Assembly: GCA_008711295.1 (NCBI GenBank)
Contig: VUYV01000042.1
Coordinates: 674,719-738,718 of the forward strand
Direction: 5' to 3'
DNA from: Anarhynchus alexandrinus
Lineage: Eukaryota; Chordata; Aves; Charadriiformes; Charadriidae
Length of the DNA: 64,000 bases
Of the stretch, positions 1 to 13,565 are shown one piece after another; within the stretch, counting starts at the first letter, position 1; every line of letters starts with the position of its first letter. The translations under genes were made by a program, and so were the position numbers. The notes under the pieces were generated by a model. That model was not told where the DNA came from. It was given only the letters and a program-made list of their open reading frames with translations, and did no database searches.

Positions 1-77
1 AGGGGTGTTTCTACAAAACTGTTTAGCCCACACACATTTGAGTTAGAATTAATTGCTACAGCATGATTTTCCAAGGA

Positions 78-152
78 AGTTTGTTCTGTGCATGATAACC
101 AAGTCAAGTTTTCTATTGAGAAAGTAAATGAAATAAATAACATAAAGTTCTT
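78..152 (+). repeat. 75-bp inverted repeat, left copy
   Basis: This 75-base segment matches the reverse complement of 9114-9188 without gaps at 69 of 75 positions. It starts AGTTTGTTCTGTGCATGA and includes CAAGTCAAGTTTTCTATTG and GTAAATGAAATAAATAAC. In one frame neither copy has a stop across 25 codons, and several of the six differences change residues conservatively (for example V/I). I do not recognise the family; it could be part of an unlisted transposon or a local inverted duplication. Confidence 0.9.
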
Positions 153-1527
153 ACATGCAAAGTAGAACATCAACAAGTCGATTTAAGGAGTTTTGTGTCA
201 AAAGTCCTCCTTACCAGGTCAGGAAGCAATAATTTCAGTTGCGATACAAGACGAGGACCTTCAGATTAAGGTGGAGGAACTCGAGAACTTTACTTAAATC
301 TGAAGCTGAAGTGCTCCTAAGAAAACTGGGACTTTATCAAATATGTCTAGTCAGGATAATTTTTGTGTCATAGAACATACATCCGTTCTGCAGTACGGTC
401 ACTGAAGAACAGTAAACTACTTCAAATTAAGTACACAGAAGTAAACAAACAGAACGAAAAGTACTGATGCTGGACAACCAGGATAACACAGTTTATATAT
501 GATATAATGTAACCTCTGAAGATGACAAATATTTTTGAGTATAAGTAAATGTTTTAAGATCTGGAATTGTTCTAGACATTTTATTAGTCAAAGCCAGTAC
601 GTAGTCAGAAAAGCAGAGAAACAGCAGTATTTTAAAATGTGACTTAAGCCCTGGTGCTTCTGCAGGATAAACTGTGACCTGATGAAGAAAATGGAAACAA
701 CAATACATAATGAGAATAGCAATTGTTCTTGTCCAAGTATTATATTTATTCATTTTCCTTCTGTTTATCATGAGATTGTGGTATGTACAAAGCGTTTTCT
801 GAAGAGAGATGAAACAGAGACTGCATTCTGGAGTGTGGAGAGATATCATTATCTATTTACATTTATGAATATCTAAGATTTTATATTTTTAGATATCTAT
901 AAATACATATGAACAAACAAAAATATGGAAAATTTCTGTTCAAGAAATTAAAAATCTCAGACAAGCACTCCCATTCTTAATGCTACAAATTTATGTTCCC
1001 TGTAGAAATCATAAATCAATGAATGCTTTTAAGACTGTGACTTTCACTGACCTAAAGTTTCAGTTGTAGAGCTAGGTGATTACAACAAAGTTAGCAATAA
1101 TTAGGGATGGTTGGAAGGAAGAGGAAGGCATTGTCTCTTCTTTTCAAAAATATTTCAAAATTTTAAATACTGTTCTTTATCAAATAATTTCAGTAGTGTA
1201 CATGGTAAAATAGAAAATATGTAAATACATTTTGTTATTCTGAAGTATGCAGTAGTGAGTCACTAACAGCTGTATTTCTTAAAACTGTCCCCATGCCTCG
1301 TTGTACCAAAGAAGGTAAGATTGCCATTAGTAGAGCCAATCTTCATAAAACTAATAAGAATGAAATGCCAATACATGTTACTACAGCCTTTGACATGATG
1401 CACAACAAAGACCTCTGCACAGCTTTAAACTATGCTGAGAGACAATGCAAACTGAAACTGCAGAGTAGTCTCCAAGTGTCCTAAGGTATGTCTCTGCCAG
1501 TAAGCTAAACAGGTTCATGGCACAGGC
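153..1527. other. Intron 1 sequence without recognised feature
   Basis: AT-rich, with no open frame above about 118 codons and none with recognisable content. Nothing else seen. Confidence 0.6.
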
Positions 1528-1560
1528 TCCAGTACTGCTCTGTAGCAAAGCAGTACTGGA
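1528..1560. repeat. Perfect 12-bp stem, 9-nt loop inverted repeat
   Basis: TCCAGTACTGCT at 1528-1539 is followed by a 9-base loop and its exact complement AGCAGTACTGGA at 1549-1560. It sits ten bases outside the abnormal 3' boundary of the CR1 copy that starts at 1570. Confidence 0.95.
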
Positions 1561-1569
1561 AGGATGCAA

Positions 1570-2840
1570 TAACGTCTCCCCAGAGTCTTCTCTTCTTCAG
1601 GATGAACAACCACAACTCTCTCAGCCTGTCTTCATAGGAGAGGTGCTCCAGCCCTCAGAGCATCTTTGTGGCCCTCCTCTGGCCTTGCTCCAACAGGTCC
1701 ATGTCCTTCTTATGTTGGGGACTCCAGAGCTGGATGCAGTACTCCAGATGGGGTCTCACGAGAGTGGAGTAGAGGGGTAGAATCACCTCCCTTGACCTGC
1801 TGGCCACACTTGTTTTGATGCAGCCAGGATGCAGTTGGCCTTCTGGGCTGCGATCGCACATTGTTGGCTCATGTTGAGCTTCTCATCCACCAACACCCCC
1901 AAGTCCTTCTCCGCAGGGCTGCTCTCAATCCATTCTCCGCCCAGCCTGTATTTGTACTTGGGATTGCTCTGACTCACATGCAGGACTTTGTACTTGGCCT
2001 TATTGAACCTCAGGAGGTTCGCACAGGCCCACCTCTCAAGCCTCTCCAGGTGCCTCTGGATGGCATCCCTTCCCTCCAACGTGTCAACCGCTCCACACAA
2101 CTTGGTGCCGTTGGTAAACTTGCTAAGAGTGCACTCAATCCCACTGTCCATATCACTAACAAAGATGTTAAACAGCACCGGTCCCAGTACTGATCCCTGA
2201 GGAACACCACTCATCATTGGTCTCCACTTGGACATTGAGACATTGATGGCAACTCTTTGAGTGCGACCATCCAGCCAATTCCTTATCCACTGAGTGGCCC
2301 ATCCATCAAATCTGTCTCTCCAATTTAGAGACCAGGATGTAGTGCGGGACAGTGTCAAATGCTTTGCAGAAGTCCAGGTAGATGACATCAGTTGCTCTTC
2401 CCTTACCCACTAAGGCTGTAACCCTGTCATAGAAGGCCACCAAATTTGTCAGAGATTATTTGTCTTTAGTGAAACCATTTTGGCTGTCACCAATCATCTC
2501 CTTTTTTCCATGTGCTCTAGCACAGTTTCTAGGAGGATCTGCTCCATGATCTTGTCGGGCACAGAGGTGAGACTGACTGGCCTGTCATTCTCCAGGTCTT
2601 TTTTTTCCTTTTTAAAAATGGGGATTATGTTTCCCCTTTTCCAGTCAGTGGGAACTTCACCAGATTGCCATGACTTCTCAAATATGATGGATAATGGCTT
2701 GGCAACTTCATCCGTCAGTTCCCCTCAGGACCCACAGATGCACCTCATCAGGTCCCATGGACTTGTGCACCTTCAGGTTCCTTAGATGGTCTCGAACCTG
2801 ATCTTGTCCTACAGTGGGTCGTTCATCTCCCTGAAAAATT
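1570..2840 (-). mobile_element. CR1 LINE fragment, RT domain, inactivated
   Basis: This is the longest CR1 piece in the window, in TAFA5 orientation. Minus-strand frame 2388-1783 carries the RT block [15 protein letters not shown] (residues 60-74) and downstream text [20 protein letters not shown] and [20 protein letters not shown]. The catalytic box expected as FADD reads FTNG (2118-2107), so both metal-binding aspartates are lost. A frameshift near 1850 moves the match to frame 1861-1655 ([20 protein letters not shown]). The 5' side ends near 2840 in the RT N-terminal part. Unusually for CR1, the 3' end is also missing: similarity stops near 1570, about 500 bases short of the expected terminal repeat, suggesting a later deletion. 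No intact ORF remains. Confidence 0.95.
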
Positions 2841-5800
2841 TATATTTCTGACCAGATCAAGCCTGGTCCCACATCTTCTGATTCCGTTTGAAAGGAATCC
2901 AATTCCCAAGCTCCAAGACCACTCCACAATGTGAACAGTAAGTGAGGATTGGGAAACCTCCTGAGCTACATTAATGTAGATAAACATGTTTTATCTACAC
3001 TATTTACATAATCTATATTTTTGTATCTTCATAGTAGTGATGGCAGTTTAGGGATCCCTTCTTTCTCAAGTCTCTTAAAAGACAAGTAGTGTTCCATCTT
3101 TAAGTAATCACATTGGAGGTTAAAGTAAGTCAATTACTTGTGAGGAACCACCTAGAAAAATATGACAGGAAACAAAGAAACTCCTTGTTCTTGTTTCCAT
3201 GAAAGCACCATGGAAGTAGCATTTATATAAACTGCAGTTTAGGAGAGCACTATTAGAGACGTGTAGTGATTAATTCAGCCCTACCTGGAACAAACTATAA
3301 TTTTGAAAATTTTCTTCTGAACCCGACCAGTACATCTGATAAGGATCGTAGAGAGTAGTCATTATTGTGTACTGAGATGGCTACTCAGAGTGGAGAAAAT
3401 ATATGATGTGCCAAAATACCTTTCCATATGATTCATGTACATTTGTACATCGAACATTTATCATGGACAATCCTGTTAAGGGCTCAAGAAGTAGCCAGGT
3501 AGCTACTGCTTTTCTGTGACTTAGAAGCTGAAATATATGACAAGGAATACAATAATAAGAAATATTCTGGACTATCTAAACATTTTCCTAAAGTTTTAAA
3601 AACGTACCTGTGGAAAAAAGAAATAAAAATTTCTCACACATGCCTGTGTGTCTTGCACACATGCATACAAAATAAAAACAAAAATTTAAGGATCATGCAG
3701 ATAAGGATCACTACAGATATGTTTGCTTCTTCCAATTGATTAGAAAAGGTCCTTAAGATCAGTGCTCCCTTAAGTGTCTTGTTATTACATCTTGGAAATA
3801 TTTATCTATGCTTAATTTAGGCTTTTTTTTATTATTATTTTTCCATATAAATATATTTTCAATCAAAAGGCTTTGATATTAGTTATTTTTTTTAAACACC
3901 TTCTATGAAAATTTGTCAAACACGATTTGAAAAAACTTCTTGACTAGCATGTCCTTCTTTTTCTCTCAATCAGAAAACCATTTCCTAAAAAAACACTATT
4001 TAAATTCATCTTTTCCACCTACATAAAAAATACCCTGTTTTTACAAGTATTACTCTGATGCTTCAATTTCATAGCGATATTGTCTATATTACACATATGA
4101 TAGATTGGTTTGTCCTATAAAAATTAAACAGTAGCCATTTTATTCTTTCACATGACAGCATGGTCAGACAGCTGTTGAAGAGATGCTTACTTACAGAATT
4201 ACACAGAGAGGCGGGAGGACGAGAAGACCTTGTTGGTGATGCTACTCTGTAAGTAGCTACGTGAAATTGGAAACCTGCATTCTGGATGTACAGAAAAGTA
4301 TTTGTTGTATCAAAACATGAAAAAACAGGTTTCTGGCAGGGCCCTGGAGCCATTCAAAACTGGCCAGCAGAACATTTGACACGAACCAGAATGGGAAATA
4401 AAAATTCTAAATAAAATAAAAAAGCATTTTTGATGAAGGCTTGAATGTTTTGTCTTCTTAATTTCTATCTATGGCTTGTCCAGTGGTGCCTGCCAATTGA
4501 ACCTAGAGAAGCACTAGATTTGCTGGGTGCCCAAATTAATACATTTCCCCTCTGAACAGCTGGGCTACTGGGCTTCAAGAAGATGTTAAAACATAAATGG
4601 ATTGCTTTAGTCTGATTGCTCTTTGCTTTCAGCCTCATTTCTGCTCGTGCAAGAGGGCTTCAAAATCCTTGCAAAATTGAATTGTGGTTTTCTTATCACC
4701 ACTCTGCATGGTGCAAATGATATGTTCAACTGTGGGTATTCAAAAAGCTTTCAGATTAAAAAGTTTCAACTGTGTTGGAAAGCTTTTAAGTTTTTTCTAA
4801 CCTATGTATTTCATACTACACCAATAGCGCCTTGAAATACTGTCCAGAAAGGGTGACTCCATGTTCTTCTTTGCTCTTCCCAGATGCCAAGGCTTCTGCA
4901 AGGCAGAAGGCCATAAATTAGTTAGGAGAAACAGGCTCCATTTTAATCAGAGGCAGATGGCATGTAGTTTTAAAAGTCTCCAATACCTTTTTCTCCACGC
5001 TGTTCTGGGGGGAACCAGCCATCTTAGGTGGGGAAGTACTTTTTTTTTTTTTTTTTTAGCTTTTGTATCTGAGTATGTAGTTAGTAGATTTACTGTACCT
5101 CAGCATCTTCTCCTCCTGCTTGCCTACTAGTATTGTCTGAGTCCAAAAGGTAACATTAGGAAAACTCTCACAAGAAAACAACTTGATCAAAAGATTGACC
5201 TCATTTGCTGGAACATTTTGGGAAACAATATGAATCTGATTGATTAATTTATTTCATAACATTAATTGTATTGCAACATTCAAAGGTAGTTTTTGAAGAA
5301 CTTATTCTCTGCTGATTACTTGCTTTCTGACCTGCCTCCTCACTGATCGTTTGGTTCAGTTTTTTGGTTTGGATTTTTCATCATCACCGATTCTTTCCTT
5401 AGCAGCATAGATTCTTGATGTTACGATCACAATTCAGAGAGCTTATTAGAGAAACTTGTTATATATAAACTGTTCTTATTTTTCTTTAAGGGAAAAAGTT
5501 CTTTTAAAAATTACAATTATATTCAAATAGAACTTTATACAAGGAAGTTTACAAATTTTGGATCATTTAGAGTACATCTCTAGGGTAATATATATTATTG
5601 TAATATTTAAAATAATTTCTCTTTTAAACCAAATCAGAAATATTTTCCCAAATTTCTGACCATCCTCAACTGCTGATGTTTTTGTATTATTGCCTAATAA
5701 CTGATTGAAACTAAGATACCGTGTTTTAAAAAGCATGTTACACTCGTTTATCCTATTTCTTTAAACAAGCAAATACATTAGCTATCAAGGTTAGTAAAAT

Positions 5801-8800
5801 TTCTCACTTAGAGATGTGCTAGACAGATTACTGGTATCAGATTTCAGCAAAATACTTTAGGGAAAACCCAGCAAACAAACGCTATGTTCAGTACACGTAC
5901 AATGCGGTAACATGCTATGGCCTACTTAACAAGAGAAGTGATTAGACACTGTAATAATCCCTTCTGGTCTTCCATCTATGGATAAGGAGTGTGTTTCCTA
6001 AAGAAAAAAGAGGAAAAATACAAAATTTCACACTTGATAAATGTTGTCTACAGACTACAATTGGGTCAACTTCTTCTTCGTCTCTTGCCACTTCTTCTGC
6101 AGTTGCAGAAGTACTAGTCTGAAATAATTGAGCGAGACTGATTTACTTGCTGTTCCAAATATACCACCTAGTCCTAAATATTCCAGATGAGAAACACTGC
6201 ATTAGTAGTAATGCACTCCTCTTGTAAAACACTAGCAGTGTATGTAGCAGGCCTGAAAGAGCTTCTGTTATTATAAAGTTCTGATTACTGCTGAAAACGG
6301 TGACCACTGAGATCTACGGCAGATAATGGCTGAAATTAGTGAACAGGTTCTGATCAGCAACAGAATATGGATATGGTAAGACGAACATGTACCAATTTAA
6401 TGACAGATAATCCTGTGTAAGGTGGACAAGTTATCAAAAAGTTAGTCCAAACCTTCATTTGGGAGAAAAAATAGTATTTAGAAAAGCATGCCTGAGTACA
6501 TCTCCCCTAATTTTGGATTTTCACTGAAATTTAAGTTAGGTACTTAGATTTTTCCAAAAATCAGTGGAGAGAGAGAGGTTCTTTTTGGTGGAGGTTATAA
6601 GTGAGATTTGCATGGCTGCACTTCTATCTCACGTAACTGCGTTAGGAGCCTCTTGAATGACCCTTGACTTTCCAGATCTTTCGAGTAGATAATGAATATT
6701 AATGGAGAGCTTTATATTTTACCTAGGAGAACATTTCAGTTCTTAGGAAGTTTCCCATAACATACATTTATTCATCTGTCTAATTGCATGTCAAACAGAC
6801 CATACTCATATGCCAATGAAATGAGCTGCATTCTAAAAAAATATTTGATATCGGAATAGTTTTGTATTATTAGTGCCATTATATACACTGGTGACGTAAG
6901 AGCAGTCACACACACTAAAATTTCCTAGGCTCACCATTGGTTTAGGGTTTTGTTAAGTTTGTTTCTAATATGAATGTTTTCCCTTCCAAGCTTTAGAGGC
7001 TGGGCATGCATTGAAAGATCTGTGGAAACTGCACAGTGCGGAGTGAAAAAATAGTAAGTTTAACTGAAAAGAGCAGTTTACAGAAGAGTTATATGCAAAC
7101 TGTACATTCTGGGGATCATCAGAAGAATGACCAACTTAAAGCACTAAAGTGAATCCTCTGCAAAGAAAAGTGAGACAGTACTAACATCAATAGTTACTCA
7201 TTTTTACTCTTTTTTAAAGAATGATTCAACTCTTTGATTTAGACACAAAGACGATTTTGCTGTCTCCATGAAAGACCTACTGGTCAGATTAATATTCTAG
7301 TGCTTGAGTACTTTAGCACAGTACAAACATTTTATTTTCTATACATTTACAGAATAAATCCATTGATTAGTCACAAATTCCTTACATATATCCTGCTCTC
7401 TTCTTCCTTCTGCAAAATGTATTTAATTATTCTTTGGCATGCACATTCATGGTAGGTTTTTTCCAGCATTCAAAAAATATTCTTTAAGTGATTAGTCGTC
7501 TTCTGATGAAAGGTCATGGCTGAGAAGTTCTCATTATATAAAAGAAACTAACAGAATGTGAAATGAACATAAAGATGACATAATCCATATCATATACTGA
7601 AATCCAATTATCTGAAAAGGAGTAGGATGGTTGGGTAAACACCCAATTAAAAAATTGTTTTCCAAGCTAGCAGTAAAATGGTCAAGAGTGCAGAATGTCA
7701 ATCCCTATTTTGCCATAGGGGTTTTTAATTTCCTTCAGCAAAACATTTAGCTGAGACTTAACTGCAGCTACTTTAGCAGTCTAAAAGACATTTAACTGAC
7801 ATTAGTCTTCTTGGTTCCATCAGGGGCCTTCGCAGAGATATCTCCAAAAAAATATTCATTCTGTCATAAGATATGTGCCCAAAATAACAGGATGAATTAT
7901 AGCTGGTTGTGGCTCTTCTTTTCCATTAACTCGGGAGAAAGTCTAGGGAAATGGCTTAAATTGGACACTTTTATTTTTAGATGGCTAAAAATTGTCCAAA
8001 TCCAATAAAATTAGTGACAGCTTAGTATTTTGATTGTTTTCAAAATCAAAAAATGTGAGGCCTTCCAGAACAGAAACCAAAAGAGCAAATAAAGCAAAGC
8101 CACCTGAGGTACCCACATAAAGCTAAACACTAGGACAATGATGAAAATGATGAAAAACAGATGCCTCATTCACAGCTGGAATCTCCTGAGGTCATGGTCT
8201 TTCTCCCAAAGAACAAAGGATGGGGTTATCTTTCAAGAAAAGCCAAAGGGGATATCCATAGTAGTGATCATTATTCATGCCATGGCTTAGTGCCTGGCAG
8301 CAGGAAACAAGACAATTTCTCCTCGGTGAACACTCCAACCTGTAGGCTGCATTGGCTAGGGCTACACCCCTTCTCTGACCTAAGGCAGGTAGGAATTCAT
8401 CTGGTAAGATTCTGAAAAGACAGAAAGTGTAAATGGATGCATAAATAATCATGTAAGGCACTTAAAAGAGAGGAACTTCAGGTCCAACTCTTGCTTCAAG
8501 GCATAGGAAGGAATTGAATGCTTGTGTCTCCAAGTACCCAAGAGTCTCCAAGAGGTGGGACACGACAGCTTCCTCCTAACAGCCTGTAGTTTTAGGTACT
8601 GCATAATGCTGTGACTCACTGACCTAAGCAACTTTTATCACCTTTTCAAAAGAGAAACAAGAGCAAATACAACTCCTGTGTTTAAATTACGCTTAGTTTG
8701 AGATGTGCAAGCCCACTGCTCCCAGATTAGAAGTTACCACACAGAAAGTGTGGGCCCTGATCCTTTGAAAACCATCAGATAAATTCCAAGATACAGCTTT

Positions 8801-9113
8801 TGGTCCTCAAGTCACCAAAGAAACAGTAAAAAAAAAAAATCAAACAAACTAAAAGAAGACTATCAGAGATTGTTATATATCATGCTGACACTTATCATCA
8901 TCTATATGTTCATCACTATGAATGAACTGATGAAAACATCAGCCTTAGACAGAACAGCAGTTAAGCAGGTATCAGAGTCCAGATCTTATCAGAAACATTG
9001 AAATTGAATCTCAAACTGAGCATAAAAATAGTGTTAACCACTCATACAATATAACATAATATTTCTTTATGTTATGACCGCACCAAGTGAGCTTTCCAAA
9101 ATTCCAGAACTGG
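2841..9113. other. Intron 1 sequence without recognised feature
   Basis: AT-rich sequence with an 18-T run at 5040-5057 following a locally GC-richer stretch. Otherwise nothing I can name. Confidence 0.6.
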
Positions 9114-9188
9114 AAGCACTTTACGTTATTTATTTCATTTACATTCCCAATAGAAAACTTGACTTGGTCTTCATGCACAGAACAAACT
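9114..9188 (-). repeat. 75-bp inverted repeat, right copy
   Basis: Partner of 78-152 in opposite orientation, about 9 kb away in the same intron. In the shared frame it reads VCSVHEDQVKFSIGNVNEIN and continues NVKCF. Outside the 75 bases the two loci lose clear similarity. In TAFA5 pre-mRNA the two copies could pair into a long duplex. Confidence 0.9.
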
Positions 9189-12100
9189 GTAACTGTAGGG
9201 ATCATAACCAGAAGACTATTGTACACTGAAGAGTTAGCGACCCACACAACAGTTAACCTGAGTAGGTGCATGCCTGTACCGTCCTACACCTACAGCTGTG
9301 CCACCAGCCCTGCGCTGCGCTGTGCGTACCCCGTGGCTGCAGGATAAGTTTAACCCACCCACGGTAACAGAGGAGCCTGTAGGCACCTCCCACTCAGTAC
9401 TAGTGAGTACACCACCTGCATGTCCTTGCACTTATCTAAAAACACAGCAAGAAGTTCTCAAGTGAACATTCCTTTTTTTTTTTCTACAGTGGAAATTATT
9501 AATAGAACTGTTTTAAGAAAATCCTGTGAGAGCTCAAAAGACCTTCTTTATAGTGTTAGCTCCAATAAATACCATTTTGAGTGTTGTTTTACAGTGCGAG
9601 TGCCCTTCTTATTACGATCATAATGAATCAGCACTTCCAGATGCAACACATTACCAAGATACCTTATGCTCCAGTTGAAATACCAGTCCTTAGACCTTGA
9701 AATAACAAACTTATTTCTACTAACATCTCTGGTGTTAATAATACTTTATGCAGAACATGCCATTGTAAAGTCACCACTTTGTTTTTTTGAAAAACATTTA
9801 AGATCTGTCCTAAAATGTAATGGTGAAAGTAGAAAATTTTGAGTAAGCTTCAGATGCAGTCCACACTTCTAACAATCACAGTGCTTAAAAATCTGCTTAA
9901 GAGTGAACTACCTGCCCAGCTTTTTGAAAGTGCACAATCCCTAATATTTCCTTGTTTCTGGCACCACTTTTAGGCGCTTCATACCTAACATACCAAACTT
10001 TTTAACATTTAACATTTCTTACTCACGTTACCGGGAATTATAATCTTCATCTGATTTTTACATATAGTTAACAGAAGCATCTGCCTACAATGATTACAGA
10101 CCCTCATCTAAATCATTCCAAGTTTGTTATGACAGCTTATTTTAAGTGAGGTCCAGGTCAGGGTGAAAATCCCAGAGACCACAGTGCAATCTACTCTCCT
10201 TTCAGCCATTCCAAACCTAGCTACTTAATCGGATAATAAAAAATAAATATGTACTATATTATCACACACTAACCTCCTTTTCTCAAGCAGTTCACGAGTC
10301 CTGGCAGCTGAAAATACACACATATTTGGGAGGAGCAGCAAAGTGTAAGACAGTTAAGAAGGTTTGAATATAAAAATTCTGAAGTCAAATTTGGTTCTTA
10401 CACCTCTGTGAATTCCGACTAAGCCACAGACTCCAGGGAAATACTCCAGATGTCTAGTAAACAAAGAACAGGCACTAACACATAAAACTCCTAATAATTC
10501 CAGTGACTTCTATCCTCTCTAAAATGTGCAATGACTTAGGGGTTGGGAGAAGACAGGCACTTTTTTTTTTTGGTGGAGCTGTGACTCCTATGATCCATTT
10601 TCTTTTTTTTTTTAATTTTTACCTGCTTTGTAAACAGGTACAACAAATATTCAGTATTCTTTCTCTTAGCTTCTTAAAGATATATGCCTCTATCTTAAGA
10701 GAAACATATGGTCTATGAAAAGGCTCTTCCCTCATCTGCATGGTAACTAAGCACTACTGAAGGTGCTATCCTCGCCCTACGACAACATGGCTAGAAGGCA
10801 TCACGTCGCAATTGCAACCAAGGAACAACTGGAAGAGAAAAGACCATTATTTAGCTATCTGTGCTGGACTGGAAATTTAATGCTGTTATTTTCATGGGTA
10901 CTTTTCCATCCAGTTCAAATTGCTTTTACAGATTGTGATACTCACTAAATTCCAAGTTTGTTTTCATAAAAATTATGTTTTATAAAAGTTGGACAGTCAA
11001 AATAGAGAAGTTTCAAATAAAGAAGGAAGAAAACCTCACAGAATATAAAAATCACTAAAAGCCTTGAGCGCTCACTGTCAGACAAACCACAGTTCCAGCG
11101 AACAGTAGATCTCTGTTAATTTTCCTAAATGACACATTCAAGAAACAAAAGCAAAATAAAAGGAATCATCAGTTCAGCATTTAAGAAAAACACATTTGAT
11201 AGTATATTTTTAAATGAAATCTCCTCCTCCAATAAAAGTGCCATGTTGCAATCTTGTTAAGTCTATTCACAGTATACCAACTTGATCATCTCATTCTTCT
11301 CCTGCAAAAAACCCCGAGCACACATAATGACAGTGTAATCAACATTTAAATGAATTCACAAGACATTGTCTAATCTTGTAAAGACCAGGAAAGATGTAAC
11401 AATAAGCAGCATAGAAACCCTCTTCACTATCCTGTATGGATGAGCTTCCTAAAAGTGACGATCTCAAAGACTGAAATGAAATTAATGAATAGAGAGATAA
11501 TGGAGATAAGCAGCATTTACAGCCTCATCCAGACTGATGCTGAGTCTCCTCATCTTCCATATCATTCATTATAAGGTGAAGACACTTAGCAGTATTGGTA
11601 TGTAAGATGATTACTCAATTTAATGTTTCATCCAAATCCTGTTATGTTTATTTCTATCTATCTCATCAGAGAACCTAGAACACACCTACTTTTCATTTTG
11701 AATATGAACTGCATTTTTTTTTTTGTAAATGCATTTGTTCAAAACAATAAAGTTACAGATTTTGTAGCCTCATATTTTTATATGAAAAATGGATATATCA
11801 AAACCACCAATATAATTCATCCATCAAGTTCCATGTAACTAAACTCTCCTCTAACCACACAAATAAAAAACCTTTAAGAAAAGGACAACACTTTGCATCA
11901 AAGCCTTGAAAACCAAGAGAGTCTATCTGGTTGCACCAGAGAAAAGGATGCTAATCTAGCATTCAGGATCTTTATCATCCCTCAATGAAATACACAGAGC
12001 TACTAGTTCCATTTAGAGAGCAGCTAACTGCATTGCCTCGGAGGAGCAGTTTCTAGGAAGTCAAGTTTCAAGCTCTGTAGGACTCATAAATCAGTATCAA

Positions 12101-12771
12101 CTCCTTATATTATACCCTGATATAAATGGGAAAAGCCCCTACACTGTCATTCTCCTTCCCTACACAAAAAGTCTGTATAAAGAAAATATTCCACTTTAGC
12201 AACATGCATATTATGCAGTGACTGTCATTATTCACGCTAACTAACATTATTTCCCCCTGGTCCTCTCAGAATTTATTTTCTTATCTGTAGTCTTACAGCT
12301 GAATTATAAATTCTCTGGAAGGAAATGTCTTTACTAACAACTTGTTCAGTACCTAAAATGAAATCAAGTTCCTATCCCATGATTGTTCCAAGCCCACAAC
12401 AGATTTGGAGAAGGCACACTTTTAAATCTTTACCTTAAAGTGATATATTTGTCACTTTAGCAACACAAAATAGACAAACATTATTCTGCTTTCATTATAA
12501 AGAGAACTAAGTCTTAGCCTGTATGTGGTGGCATAACACAAACGCAACAGACTAGCTTATTCTAAAGTGTTTAGAACACAAAGCGTTTCTCTCATGTAAT
12601 ATTCATTTAACCTGTTGAAAACACATGGTGGTAGCCATCCAAGAGAGATGGTTGCCACATCACATACAGAATATTTGTAGACTATCTGGACTGAAGCCTT
12701 GTCCTAGGCAATACAAATTCCCAGTTAACCTTTGGCAGTCTAACCTTTTTGAAGCCCCATCAATTTTACAT
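9189..12771. other. Intron 1 sequence with one GC-richer patch
   Basis: A patch at about 9255-9425 is clearly richer in G+C and CpG (GCGCTGCGCTGTGCG within it) than its surroundings and resembles no repeat I know. The remainder is ordinary AT-rich intron with T runs at 10560 and 10602. Confidence 0.55.
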
Positions 12772-13565
12772 AAGTGCATGAAATTTAACAAGAGCAAGTG
12801 CCGGATTCTCCACCTGGGATGGGGTAATCCTGGTTATACATACAAATTGGGGGATGTGAGGCTGGAGAGCAGCCCCACAGAAAGACCTGTGGGGGTTTGC
12901 GTTGATGGCATGTTGAATATGAGTCAACGGTGTGCCCTGGCAGCCAAAAGGGCCAACCGGGTCCCGGGGTGCATCAAGCACAGCATAGCTTGGTGGTCAA
13001 GGAAGGTGACTGTCCCACTCTACGCTGCACTGGTGTGGCCTCATCTTGAGTATTGTGTGCAGTTTTGGGTACCTCAATATAAGGACATCAAACTATTACA
13101 GAGTGTCCAGAGGAGGGTGACCACGACGATGAAAGGCCTCGAGGGCAAGACTTAGGAAGGAGCAACTGAGGCCACTTGGTTTGTTCAGCCTGGAGAAGAG
13201 AAGGCTGAGGGGTGACTTCATCCCAGTTTACAATGTCCTGGGTAGGGGGGGCTGTGGAGGGGGAGGTGCTGATCTCCTCTCTCTGGTGACCAGCAATAGG
13301 ACACGAGGAAATGGTATAAAGCTGCGTCAGGGCAAGTTCAGGTTGAACATTAGGAAAAGGTTCTTCACTGAGAGGGTGGTCAGTCACTGGAACAGGTTCC
13401 CTAGGGAAGTGGTCACAGCACCAAGCCTGTCAGAGTTCAAGGAGTGTCTGAACAATTCTAAGTCGTATGGTTTAGCTTTAGGTAGTCCTGCAAGGAGCAG
13501 GGAGTTGGACTCGATGATCCTTATGGGTCCCTTCCAACTTGAGATATTCTGTGATTCTATGATTC
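12772..13565 (+). mobile_element. CR1 LINE 3' fragment
   Basis: 5'-truncated copy antisense to TAFA5. It starts just after the RT catalytic box, near the codons for KFNKSKCRILHLG. The first frame runs to a stop at 13155 and includes GVCVDGMLNMSQRCALAAKR and LVWPHLEYCVQFWVPQY. After a frame change the text resumes at 13181 with [13 protein letters not shown] and [20 protein letters not shown]. The 3' end is intact, with TGTGATTCTATGATTC at 13550-13565, the CR1 terminal repeat. A stretch at about 13235-13270 is enriched in G. It closely resembles the copy at 60211-60748, so both probably belong to one subfamily. Confidence 0.95.
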
